Shown: in pieces, positions 16,214-23,210 of the stretch
Numbering within the stretch: the first letter of the stretch is position 1
How the letters are laid out: every line of letters starts with the position of its first letter
Origin: Methylotenera sp.
Lineage (GTDB): Bacteria > Pseudomonadota > Gammaproteobacteria > Burkholderiales > Methylophilaceae
DNA: 32,290 bases
Reading direction: 5' to 3'
NCBI GenBank assembly: GCA_030655015.1
Contig: JAURWJ010000114.1
Span: forward strand, 1 to 32,290
Position numbers and translations under genes: made by a program
Notes under the pieces: model-generated
Databases searched by the model: none
Seen by the model: only the letters and a program-made list of their open reading frames with translations
Told to the model about the DNA's origin: nothing

Positions 16214-17932
16214 ATGATAGTTTTAGGTTTATCTGGTGCACTAGGGCACGATGCTTCGGCAGCAATTTTGGTCGATGGCAAAATTATTGCGGCAGCAGAA
16301 GAAGAGCGTTTTATCCGTGATAAACACGCTAAAAATAAGTTTCCATACGAGGCCGCTAAGTTCTGTATGCAGCAAGCGGGGGTTAAACCTGAAGATATTG
16401 ATATTGTTGCGTTCCCTTATGCTGAAATTCCGCTCAGTACTAATGCACGCTGGCACTATGCCAAGCGTCACTGGTATGCACCAGACCGTGCTTTAGATGC
16501 GATATTTAATGGCAATCGCCGTTTTCGTAGAAATCGTGACAAGTCATTGAAGTTAATGGCAGACTTAGGCATAACCAAGGCTAAGTTTGTCCCCGTTGAG
16601 CATCACTTGGCGCATGCTTCCAGTGCGTATCATTTAAGCGGATTTAAAGAAAAAACAGCCATTGTTGGTATTGATGGTAAAGGTGAATACGCGACTACCT
16701 TTTTTGGTTATGGTGAAAACGGAAAAATCCATAAAATTAAAGAGTTTTATGATCCAGATTCATTAGGCGGTATGTATGGCGCGATCACCGAATATCTTGG
16801 TTTTGATATGTTGGATGGTGAGTTTAAGGTGATGGGCATGGCACCTTACGGCGATGCCAGTAAGTATGATTTATCGCGCTTAGTGACGTTTGAAGATGGT
16901 GAGTTGACTGTCAATACCAAGCTGGTAAATGTGGTTGGTTTGCGTCGCTATAAAGAGAATGGTAAAGGCTATTATTTCACCCCAGAGTTGATTGAGTGGC
17001 TAGGTCCTAAACGACATGGCGATGAAATCGATGATCCGTACATTCACTATGCGGCGTCTGTACAGGCCTTGTTAGAAGATGTTGCGCTAAAGATGATTGA
17101 TTATTATCTTGGCGATATTATTAAAGAAACTGGGCGTATTGCCATGGCTGGCGGTGTGGCGCTTAACGTGAAATTGAATCAACGCATTATTGCTATGCCG
17201 CATGTGAAAGAGTTGTTTGTGCAGCCAGCGTCTGGTGATAATGGCACCTCACTGGGCGCAGCTACATATGCAGCGCACTTGGCGGGTGAGACGATTCAAA
17301 AAATGGAACATGCCTATTTAGGCCCAGCCTATACGACAGAGGAATGTATCGCCGCATGTGAGGCGCATCCTGAAAAACCTGTATTTACCCGCGTAGAGAA
17401 CGCAGCTCAAAAAGGCGCAGAGCTATTAGCAAGCGGCAATCCGCTGGCATGGCTACAAGGGCGTATGGAATTTGGTCCGCGTTCTTTGGGTTGCCGTAGT
17501 ATTTTGGGCGATCCTAGCTACCCAGGCGTGGCAGACCGCATTAACGCACAAATTAAATATCGCGAACGCTGGCGTCCATTTTGTCCAAGTATGTTAGACC
17601 GCGTTGCCGTAGATATATTACAAACAGAGCATCCCGCACCTTACATGACGTTTACCTTTGATGTGAATGACACTTGGAAATCGCGTATTCCTGAAGTGGT
17701 ACATGAAGACGGCACAGCTCGTGCGCAGGTGGTGACGCGTGAGACTAATCCGCGTTACTACGCACTGATTGAGCATCTTGAGCAATTACGTGGCGTGCCA
17801 GTGGTGTTAAATACGTCACTTAACCGTCGTGGTGAGCCAATGATTTGCTCCCCTAAAGATGCACTGGATATGTTTTATGGTTGCGACTTGGAGTATTTAA
17901 TGATGGAAGACGTGTTGGTGACTAAAAAATGA
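16214..17932 (+). CDS. carbamoyltransferase of the NodU/WapO family (probable LPS core O-carbamoyltransferase)
   Basis: Transfers a carbamoyl group from carbamoyl phosphate to a hydroxyl, via a carbamoyl adenylate made in the YrdC-like half of the protein. Seen: LGLSGALGHDASAAIL at the start, AAAEEERFIRDKH, the metal-binding EHHLAHASSAYH (about 129-140), GIDGKGEY, MAGGVALNVKLNQ, and the C-terminal domain with MEFGPRSLGCRSIL (about 418-431), RERWRPFCPSML and LNTSLNRRGEPM. In P. aeruginosa the equivalent gene of the waaG-waaP cluster (PA5005, called wapO) is linked to carbamoylation of heptose II. The family and the LPS context are clear; the exact acceptor is inferred. Starts with ATG; ends before a strong terminator. 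Confidence 0.88.
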   Translation: MIVLGLSGALGHDASAAILVDGKIIAAAEEERFIRDKHAKNKFPYEAAKFCMQQAGVKPEDIDIVAFPYAEIPLSTNARWHYAKRHWYAPDRALDAIFNGNRRFRRNRDKSLKLMADLGITKAKFVPVEHHLAHASSAYHLSGFKEKTAIVGIDGKGEYATTFFGYGENGKIHKIKEFYDPDSLGGMYGAITEYLGFDMLDGEFKVMGMAPYGDASKYDLSRLVTFEDGELTVNTKLVNVVGLRRYKENGKGYYFTPELIEWLGPKRHGDEIDDPYIHYAASVQALLEDVALKMIDYYLGDIIKETGRIAMAGGVALNVKLNQRIIAMPHVKELFVQPASGDNGTSLGAATYAAHLAGETIQKMEHAYLGPAYTTEECIAACEAHPEKPVFTRVENAAQKGAELLASGNPLAWLQGRMEFGPRSLGCRSILGDPSYPGVADRINAQIKYRERWRPFCPSMLDRVAVDILQTEHPAPYMTFTFDVNDTWKSRIPEVVHEDGTARAQVVTRETNPRYYALIEHLEQLRGVPVVLNTSLNRRGEPMICSPKDALDMFYGCDLEYLMMEDVLVTKK

Positions 17933-17972
17933 ATGGATAGATAGTATTTTTAATTAAATACATATCAATTTA

Positions 17973-18013
17973 CGTCAAACAAAAGCCGCCTAACCAGCGG
18001 CTTTTGTTTGACG
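17973..18013. terminator. bidirectional terminator after the carbamoyltransferase gene
   Basis: CGTCAAACAAAAGCCGC (17973-17989) and 17997-18013 form a perfect 17-bp inverted repeat with a 7-base loop (CTAACCA). The GC-rich core AAGCCGC/GCGGCTT is followed by TTTTGTTTG on plus, with the mirror image on minus, as expected of a Rho-independent terminator working in both directions. It closes the waaG-carbamoyltransferase operon and separates it from edd. Confidence 0.85.
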
Positions 18014-18052
18014 ATAAGCCTCAGTTTAGCGATAATCAGGGTTAGTGTTTTT

Positions 18053-18093
18053 CTTAACTTAGTTAAGTTTTTACTAAGTTCCGCAAGTTAGTT
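18053..18093 (+). promoter_or_regulatory. palindrome and repeats upstream of edd (candidate operator)
   Basis: CTTAACTTAGTTAAG (18053-18067) is a perfect 15-base palindrome. ACTTAGT inside it recurs inverted as ACTAAGT (18073-18079), and AAGTTAGTT follows at 18085-18093. The set ends 18 bases before the edd ATG, where a regulator of sugar catabolism would act. It does not look like the HexR operator I know. Binding is inference. Confidence 0.4.
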
Positions 18094-18111
18094 ATCTGAG
18101 TAGAGTACCTA

Positions 18112-19929
18112 ATGATGAAACAATCCCATTTAGAAGTGACTGAACGTATTATTGAGAAGAGTCGTCCTACGCGTACGGCTTACTTAAATCGTTTAGATGA
18201 AATTGTGAATAGACCTCGCGGTGCAGATCGTTTGGGCTGTGCAAATGTAGCACATGCATTTGCGGCGATGCCAGCTAATGATAAATTGCGCGTGGTGGTA
18301 GAAAAGGCGCCTAACATTGGTATTGTTACCGCGTATAACGAGATGCTTTCCGCGCATCAGCCTTATGTGAACTATCCCGATATTATTCGTGATGAAGCGC
18401 ACAAATATGGCGCAACCGTGCAAGTGGCGGGCGGTGTGCCAGCCATGTGTGATGGTATTACCCAAGGCGAGCCTGGTATGGAACTCTCCCTATTTAGCCG
18501 CGACACCATCGCCATGAGTACCGCAATCGCCCTTTCTCATGATGTATTTGATGCCGCATTGCTTTTGGGCATTTGCGATAAAATCGTACCAGGGTTGCTG
18601 ATTGGTGCATTACAGTTTGGCCATTTGCCATGTGTGTTTGTGCCAGCAGGACCAATGAGCACCGGCATTGATAATACGTCTAAATCTAAAGTGCGAGAGC
18701 AGTATGCGCAAGGTAAAATCGGGCGTCCTGAATTATTAGCATCAGAATCTGCCGCCTATCATAGTGCAGGTACCTGTACGTTCTATGGTACGGCTAATAG
18801 TAATCAAATGCTGATGGAGGCGATGGGTTTACATGTGCCAGGCGCTGCGTTTGTGCATCCACATGATGGTATGCGCGAATTGCTTACACGCGAAGCCGTT
18901 AAGATGGTATTGGAAAATACCAAGAAAAATCAATTTACACCGATTGGTCGATTAGTCGATGAGCATGTGATTGTGAACGCTATGGTGGCCTTGCTTGCAA
19001 CAGGTGGCTCGACTAATCACCTAATCCACTGGGTGGCTATTGCGCGTGCAGCAGGCATTATGATTGATTGGACAGACTTCTATCACCTTGCAAAAACCAC
19101 ACCGTTATTGGCGAGTGTGTATCCAAATGGCAAAGCCGATGTGAACGAGTTCCAATCTGCGGGTGGCCCTGCATTCGTCATTCGTGAGTTGATTGATGCG
19201 GGTTATATGTTCCCGGATGTGTTCACTGTGGCTTATGGTGGTTTGCGTGATTATGGAAAATTACCAGTCAAAGAAGATAATAAGCTCGTTTGGAAAGATC
19301 TGCCGAAAGAAAGTAGCGATGAAACTATCGTGCGTACTGCGGCATTTCCATTTAACGAGTCTGGCGGGTTGCGCTTGCTGAAAGGTAACCTAGGCCGTAG
19401 TGTGATTAAAATTTCTGCAGTGCCAGAAGATCGCCATATTATTGAGGCGCCTGCCATTGTGTTTGATGCGCAGGAAGAGCTGCTGGCAGCATTTGATCGC
19501 GGTGAGCTGGAAAAAGACTTTATTGCCGTGGTACGCTTCCAAGGTCCTAAAGCCAATGGTATGCCTGAATTACATAAACTAACGCCGCCGTTAGCCGTTC
19601 TACAAAACAAAGGCTTTAGAGTGGCTATTGTGACCGATGGCCGCATGAGTGGTGCTTCAGGCAAAATTCCAGCCGCAATTCATCTAACGCCAGAAGCGTC
19701 TGCCGGTGGCCCGCTAGCTAAAGTGAGAGATGGCGATATTATTCGTTTAAACGCAACGGTTGGCATGGTTAACGTGCTGGTCGATGAAGATGAATGGGCA
19801 GAACGTGAAGTAGCCGAGCTTTCAGACGCTAAACGTCACAACAATGCGCACGGCTTTGGACGTGAGTTATTTGGTGGTATGCGCAAAAATGTATTATCGG
19901 CCGAAGAAGGCGCAATCACTTGGCTTTAG
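18112..19929 (+). CDS. edd: 6-phosphogluconate dehydratase (Entner-Doudoroff)
   Basis: An iron-sulfur dehydratase converting 6-phosphogluconate to 2-keto-3-deoxy-6-phosphogluconate (KDPG). 605 residues, like E. coli Edd (603). Seen: [40 protein letters not shown], the cysteine of [32 protein letters not shown], and the C-terminal [23 protein letters not shown]. Cysteines in AMCDG, GICDK and GTCTF are candidates for the [4Fe-4S] cluster. ATGATG start at 18112/18115. Downstream comes eda, 194 bases away across an intergenic repeat. In RuMP-cycle methylotrophs these two genes cleave hexose phosphates to pyruvate and GAP. Confidence 0.97.
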   Translation: MMKQSHLEVTERIIEKSRPTRTAYLNRLDEIVNRPRGADRLGCANVAHAFAAMPANDKLRVVVEKAPNIGIVTAYNEMLSAHQPYVNYPDIIRDEAHKYGATVQVAGGVPAMCDGITQGEPGMELSLFSRDTIAMSTAIALSHDVFDAALLLGICDKIVPGLLIGALQFGHLPCVFVPAGPMSTGIDNTSKSKVREQYAQGKIGRPELLASESAAYHSAGTCTFYGTANSNQMLMEAMGLHVPGAAFVHPHDGMRELLTREAVKMVLENTKKNQFTPIGRLVDEHVIVNAMVALLATGGSTNHLIHWVAIARAAGIMIDWTDFYHLAKTTPLLASVYPNGKADVNEFQSAGGPAFVIRELIDAGYMFPDVFTVAYGGLRDYGKLPVKEDNKLVWKDLPKESSDETIVRTAAFPFNESGGLRLLKGNLGRSVIKISAVPEDRHIIEAPAIVFDAQEELLAAFDRGELEKDFIAVVRFQGPKANGMPELHKLTPPLAVLQNKGFRVAIVTDGRMSGASGKIPAAIHLTPEASAGGPLAKVRDGDIIRLNATVGMVNVLVDEDEWAEREVAELSDAKRHNNAHGFGRELFGGMRKNVLSAEEGAITWL

Positions 19930-20028
19930 CCGTTTGAAAATGCAATTTATGCGGCGTTACTTTCGCTTGTCGTACTAATCGTACTGCCTACGCTCAAGTG
20001 CCTTGCCTAAATTGATTTTGAAACGGCT
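19928..20028. repeat. approximately 100-bp intergenic inverted-repeat element between edd and eda
   Basis: The left arm (19928-19949, beginning AGCCGTTTGAAAAT) pairs with the right arm (20008-20028) with one mismatch and one gap. The centre contains GTACTAATCGTAC, itself palindromic. The left arm starts inside the edd stop codon. It looks like a repeat family inserted at the edd 3' end rather than gene-specific sequence, and resembles in layout the intergenic repeats of other betaproteobacteria. No T-run follows it. Confidence 0.55.
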
Positions 20029-20052
20029 CATGCACTTGCCAACATAGTCGTC

Positions 20053-20072
20053 ATTCCCGCGTAGGCGGGAAT
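20053..20072. repeat. dRS3-type repeat (ATTCCC-N8-GGGAAT)
   Basis: ATTCCC (20053-20058), eight bases, GGGAAT (20067-20072) fits the neisserial dRS3 pattern exactly; the stem actually reaches 8 bp (ATTCCCGC/GCGGGAAT, loop GTAG). Related REP-like hairpins are widespread in beta- and gammaproteobacteria. It lies about 50 bases before the eda start. Confidence 0.75.
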
Positions 20073-20123
20073 CCATTTTATAAAATTAAGACACAACAAT
20101 TTTTAATTAACTAGGTAGAAAAA

Positions 20124-20750
20124 ATGAGTACATTAGATTTAGCCAATTACGGCCCAGTGATCCCAGTGATCGTGATCAACAGAGTAGAAGATGCCGTTCC
20201 GATGGCCGAAGCACTACTCGCAGGTGGTATTAGAGTGCTAGAAGTCACACTACGTACATCATGCGCACTCGCGGGCATGGAAGCCATTGCTAAGCATGTG
20301 CCGGATGCAATTTTGGGTTCAGGTACTGTACGTAACCTTAAAGATGCGCAAGCCTCACTTGATGCAGGTTGTAAGTTTGCCGTAAGCCCTGGTTACACCA
20401 GCGAGCTAGGCCAGTTTGCACGCAAAATTGGTTTACCATTATTACCAGGTGTTTCTACTGGCTCTGAAATTATGATGGCAAATGCTGACGATTATTATTT
20501 CTTGAAATTATTTCCAGCAGTGGCTGTTGGCGGTATCAACTTGCTCAAAGGTTTTTCGGGTCCGTTTGGCGACGTTAAGTTTTGCCCTACAGGCGGCGTG
20601 ACAATTGAAAATGCACCACAATTTTTGAGCCTGCCTAATGTAGTTGTTTGTGGAGGTACTTGGCTAACCCCGGCAGATGCAGTGGCCCGTGGCGATTGGG
20701 CGCATATCACTAAGTTAGCTAAAGAGGCGAGTGCGATTAAAGCTGCGTAA
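20124..20750 (+). CDS. eda: KDPG aldolase (2-dehydro-3-deoxy-phosphogluconate aldolase)
   Basis: Cleaves KDPG to pyruvate and glyceraldehyde 3-phosphate. 208 residues, class I aldolase TIM barrel. Seen: VIPVIVINRVEDAVPMAEALLAGGIRVLEVTLRT with the catalytic Glu, GSGTV, FAVSPG, PLLPGVSTGSEIM, the Schiff-base lysine in FLKLFPA (near residue 133), GPFGDVKFCPTGGV and GGTWL. AGGTAG lies about 9 bases before the ATG. Follows edd after a repeat-rich gap and is closed by a terminator. Confidence 0.97.
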   Translation: MSTLDLANYGPVIPVIVINRVEDAVPMAEALLAGGIRVLEVTLRTSCALAGMEAIAKHVPDAILGSGTVRNLKDAQASLDAGCKFAVSPGYTSELGQFARKIGLPLLPGVSTGSEIMMANADDYYFLKLFPAVAVGGINLLKGFSGPFGDVKFCPTGGVTIENAPQFLSLPNVVVCGGTWLTPADAVARGDWAHITKLAKEASAIKAA

Positions 20751-20765
20751 ATTGGGAGATTTTAA

Positions 20766-20788
20766 CAGTTAGCTAGTTTAGCTAACTG
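20766..20788. repeat. 10-bp hairpin just after eda
   Basis: CAGTTAGCTA (20766-20775) and TAGCTAACTG (20779-20788) form a perfect stem with a 3-base loop, 15 bases after the eda stop. It is AT-rich and has no T-run; it probably helps protect the eda mRNA end ahead of the terminator that follows. Confidence 0.55.
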
Positions 20789-20807
20789 CGATACCTGCAA
20801 GTTATAT

Positions 20808-20847
20808 CGGGCTTTGTACTAGGTTGTAGTGCAAAGCCCGTTTCTAT
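20808..20847 (+). terminator. Rho-independent terminator after eda
   Basis: CGGGCTTTG (20808-20816) and CAAAGCCCG (20832-20840) form a GC-rich stem, extendable past one mismatch by ACT/AGT, followed by TTTCTATT. It ends the edd-eda transcript before the HAD gene. Confidence 0.75.
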
Positions 20848-20874
20848 TGGGGTTTTAAAGGTTAGGAATAAGAT

Positions 20875-21537
20875 TTGCAAATAGACATTAAAAAGTATAA
20901 ATCTATCGTGTTTGATTGCGATGGTGTTGTCCTTGATTCAAACGTAGTAAAGACAGAGGCTTATTTTCGCACAGCAAAAAATCTAGGTGCAACAGATGTC
21001 GAAGCGCAAGCTTTGGTTGATTACCACGTGAGGCTGGGTGGTATTTCTCGTTACCACAAGTTTGATTATTATTTACGCGAGATCGTGCATCAACCTGTCA
21101 CAGATGGCGCTATCCAGGCGTTATTGAATGAGTTTGCACGTGAGTTAGAAGTTGGGTTAATGGAATGCGGTGTTGCTGACGGATTGGCTACCCTACGTGA
21201 CATTACGCCACAAGCAAACTGGATGATACTCTCGGGTGGTGATCAGCAAGAAATTCGCACTTTGTTTGCTAAGCGTGATCTAGCAAAGTATTTTGATGGA
21301 GGCTTATTTGGGAGCCCTGATAATAAGGATACGGTATTGGCTCGCGAAAAGGCTAGCAGAAATTTGCGGCTTCCAGCTTTATTTATTGGCGACAGTAAAT
21401 ATGACTTTGAAGCTGCAACACGTGCAGGATTAGACTTTGTATTCTTAAGTGATTGGACCGAGGTGGCAGATTGGAAAAACTATTGTGAGTCCAATCATAT
21501 TCATGTTGTTGCGAACATTCGCCACCTAGCTATGTAG
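20875..21537 (+). CDS. HAD-superfamily phosphatase, glycan-cluster type
   Basis: A 220-residue haloacid-dehalogenase hydrolase. Motif I FDCDGVVLDSN (D14 nucleophile, D16), motif II ILSGGD (S120), a lysine near K151 and motif IV GDSKYDFEAA (D173, D177) are all present, so it should be active. The cap contains YHVRLGGISRYHKF (50-63), a stretch I associate with HAD proteins found beside CMP-sugar genes in surface polysaccharide clusters. It starts with TTG at 20875, a few bases after GAATAAGATT; no ATG upstream fits. Its 3' end stops 17 bases from the end of the cytidylyltransferase gene on the other strand. Substrate unknown; GmhB is unlikely (see rejected items). Confidence 0.75.
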   Translation: MQIDIKKYKSIVFDCDGVVLDSNVVKTEAYFRTAKNLGATDVEAQALVDYHVRLGGISRYHKFDYYLREIVHQPVTDGAIQALLNEFARELEVGLMECGVADGLATLRDITPQANWMILSGGDQQEIRTLFAKRDLAKYFDGGLFGSPDNKDTVLAREKASRNLRLPALFIGDSKYDFEAATRAGLDFVFLSDWTEVADWKNYCESNHIHVVANIRHLAM

Positions 21538-21554
21538 ATTTAACTAAGGATGGT

Positions 21555-22220
21555 TTAACTGACTTCCCCATGAATTTTAGTGTAAATATGCCGTGCAAGC
21601 TCGAAATCTTCATGGTAGTCAATATCCACTACCATGTTGTCTGAGGCAAATAAATACGGGTTTACGCCAATATGATAATTAAAGCGGTTCACTGTAGCGC
21701 GCTTTAAAATAAATAAGCTCCATAACACAGAATAAAGTTTGGGTAGGTCTTGTGAGACTTTATGCCAGTAGCCAAAATTATAATTAACGGGATTGCCTTT
21801 TTCATCCAGTAAGTGACCTTTGAAAGGCTTTACTGCTACCAATGAGTCGTACTCATCGCGTACCTTTTTCCATTCAGCCAATGCTTCTTTAAACTGGTTA
21901 AAGAGTGGCGATGTGACCTGTATCCACATGATGTCATCATCCCCTGGAAGTGGTTCTGTGAGCGCTTTAACAAGGTCTGGCTGGTAAATTTTATTGCCAG
22001 TTAGAGATTGATCTCTAAGCATAAAGTGAAATCCATATTTCTCACATAATGGACGCACTTTTTCTTCATCTTCTGAAGAAACATACACATTATCTGCTAC
22101 TTCAAATTCTAAAATTTGCTTTGCCTTAATATCAAATAAGGAGTCGTCATTATAAAAAGGACGGATGTTTTTTAGCGGTATGCGAGTAGAGCAGGTTTGT
22201 AATGGAATGATGATTTTCAT
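21555..22220 (-). CDS. cytidylyltransferase-family protein (CMP-sugar synthetase-like)
   Basis: A 221-residue relative of NeuA/KdsB, which activate acidic sugars as CMP derivatives. Seen: the nucleotide-binding loop IIPLQTCSTRIPLKNIRPF (4-22, R13 and K17 in the places of the IPARxxSKxxPxKN motif), SLFDIKAKQIL, QVTSPLF (101-107; NeuA has QPTSP), and metal-binding VVDIDYHEDF (198-206). A CMP-sugar synthetase is the natural reading, but the loop is unlike typical NeuA (QTCSTR for ARGGSK), so the sugar cannot be named. Last gene of a minus-strand set after the GT42/MptE-like gene (19-base gap). Confidence 0.72.
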   Translation of the reverse strand: MKIIIPLQTCSTRIPLKNIRPFYNDDSLFDIKAKQILEFEVADNVYVSSEDEEKVRPLCEKYGFHFMLRDQSLTGNKIYQPDLVKALTEPLPGDDDIMWIQVTSPLFNQFKEALAEWKKVRDEYDSLVAVKPFKGHLLDEKGNPVNYNFGYWHKVSQDLPKLYSVLWSLFILKRATVNRFNYHIGVNPYLFASDNMVVDIDYHEDFELARHIYTKIHGEVS

Positions 22221-22239
22221 AATGTTAGATTGTTGTAAT

Positions 22240-23196
22240 TTAATGGTTGTTTTTAGTTGGTAAGTTTTTCTTAGCTAATTTTAGCGCTTCTTCAATGTCA
22301 ATTTTTGGAATGATTTCATGTGGTAGTGTACTATCTTTTGATAGATTATAAACCTCAAATCCCTCTACTAAGCTTGCACGTCTTACTTGCTCGAAACAGG
22401 CACGAATATGTGGTTCGTAGTCTCTCATGAAGTCAGGTGTTTTGTTGTTGTTATCTGCATAAAAATGTTTCTTGCCTGTGCCACCTAAATCCATGCCGAT
22501 AATGAAAACTTTTTTATAGCCTAGTGCAACACTTAATTGTGTCGCCCAAGTGGCGACAGTTTTACCTGAGAATAGCCCTTTTTCTAGATTGGCACTAAAG
22601 CCAACAGACCTGCATAGCTCAGGTAATTTGTCATCTACAAAAACTTCGGAATCGTTATAAAAGTCTGTTTGACACGCAAGTTTAGTCGGGCGTGGAATCC
22701 CAAATTTCCTTGAGATGGATTCAATTAGAAAAATATTACCCTGTTTGAGTAAAGCAGGTTCGCGCTCGCAGATTCTGGATAACCCGTCATAAGAGAAAAA
22801 ACAGTTAGCCCCAGAAAGAATGGAGGCCTTGACGCACGCCCATTGCGTATCAAAAATGCGATGATCTACGATGATGCAGTGTGTAGGTTTAATTGCAGAA
22901 TCGTTAAATTTTTTAATTGCGCAGTTGAGACTGATAGTGTCATAACTTGCAATAGATTGAAGATCTACTTCTGCCAAAGATGGGCCTGAGGCAATTACAA
23001 AGCAACTGCCATGAAAGGTGTTTTGAAGTTGATGCGCAAAAGGAATTTCTGCAATTTCTAGTTTGTTCCATAAAACGATACATGCATTATTGCCTCGTTT
23101 AATATTGAAGCTTGGATGGCAGTTATATTGGTGCTTAAATTTCTCACCAAGTTGGATTCGCCGATAAATAGTACATAATTTTTGTAACATATTCAT
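22240..23196 (-). CDS. GT42/MptE-like (DUF115-type) Rossmann protein, putative glycosyltransferase
   Basis: A 318-residue protein. The segment SCFVIASGPSLAEVDLQSI (64-82) followed by TISLNCAIKKF matches the nucleotide-binding start of GT42 sialyltransferases (GNGPSL...) and of the related MptE/DUF115 fold. Later, LFSGKTVATWATQLSVALGYKKVFIIGMDLGG (208-239) resembles the SGVYMCAVAIALGYKEIYLSGIDFY part of Campylobacter CstII. H244 in KKHFYA is a candidate catalytic base. The first 60 residues have no obvious relative. DNA here is visibly AT-rich. With a cytidylyltransferase next to it, a role in transferring a CMP-sugar is plausible but unproven. Start ATG at 23196. Confidence 0.62.
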   Translation of the reverse strand: MNMLQKLCTIYRRIQLGEKFKHQYNCHPSFNIKRGNNACIVLWNKLEIAEIPFAHQLQNTFHGSCFVIASGPSLAEVDLQSIASYDTISLNCAIKKFNDSAIKPTHCIIVDHRIFDTQWACVKASILSGANCFFSYDGLSRICEREPALLKQGNIFLIESISRKFGIPRPTKLACQTDFYNDSEVFVDDKLPELCRSVGFSANLEKGLFSGKTVATWATQLSVALGYKKVFIIGMDLGGTGKKHFYADNNNKTPDFMRDYEPHIRACFEQVRRASLVEGFEVYNLSKDSTLPHEIIPKIDIEEALKLAKKNLPTKNNH

Positions 23197-23210
23197 TCGA
23201 TTTGACAGAT

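Noticed and set aside
16214-17932. NodU nodulation protein
   Set aside because: The family is shared, but the gene is inside an LPS core operon and resembles the WapO-type position; nothing indicates nodulation.
20875-21537. HAD gene as the missing gmhB (heptose-1,7-bisphosphate phosphatase)
   Set aside because: GmhB proteins carry a DRDGTIN-type motif and no cap; this one has FDCDGVVLDSN and a C1-type cap of about 80 residues with the GGISRY stretch.
22240-23196. Flagellin-modifying Maf or flagellar protein
   Set aside because: MptE/DUF115 similarity is shared with Maf proteins, but length, surroundings (waaF, cytidylyltransferase) and lack of flagellar genes point to surface glycan synthesis.
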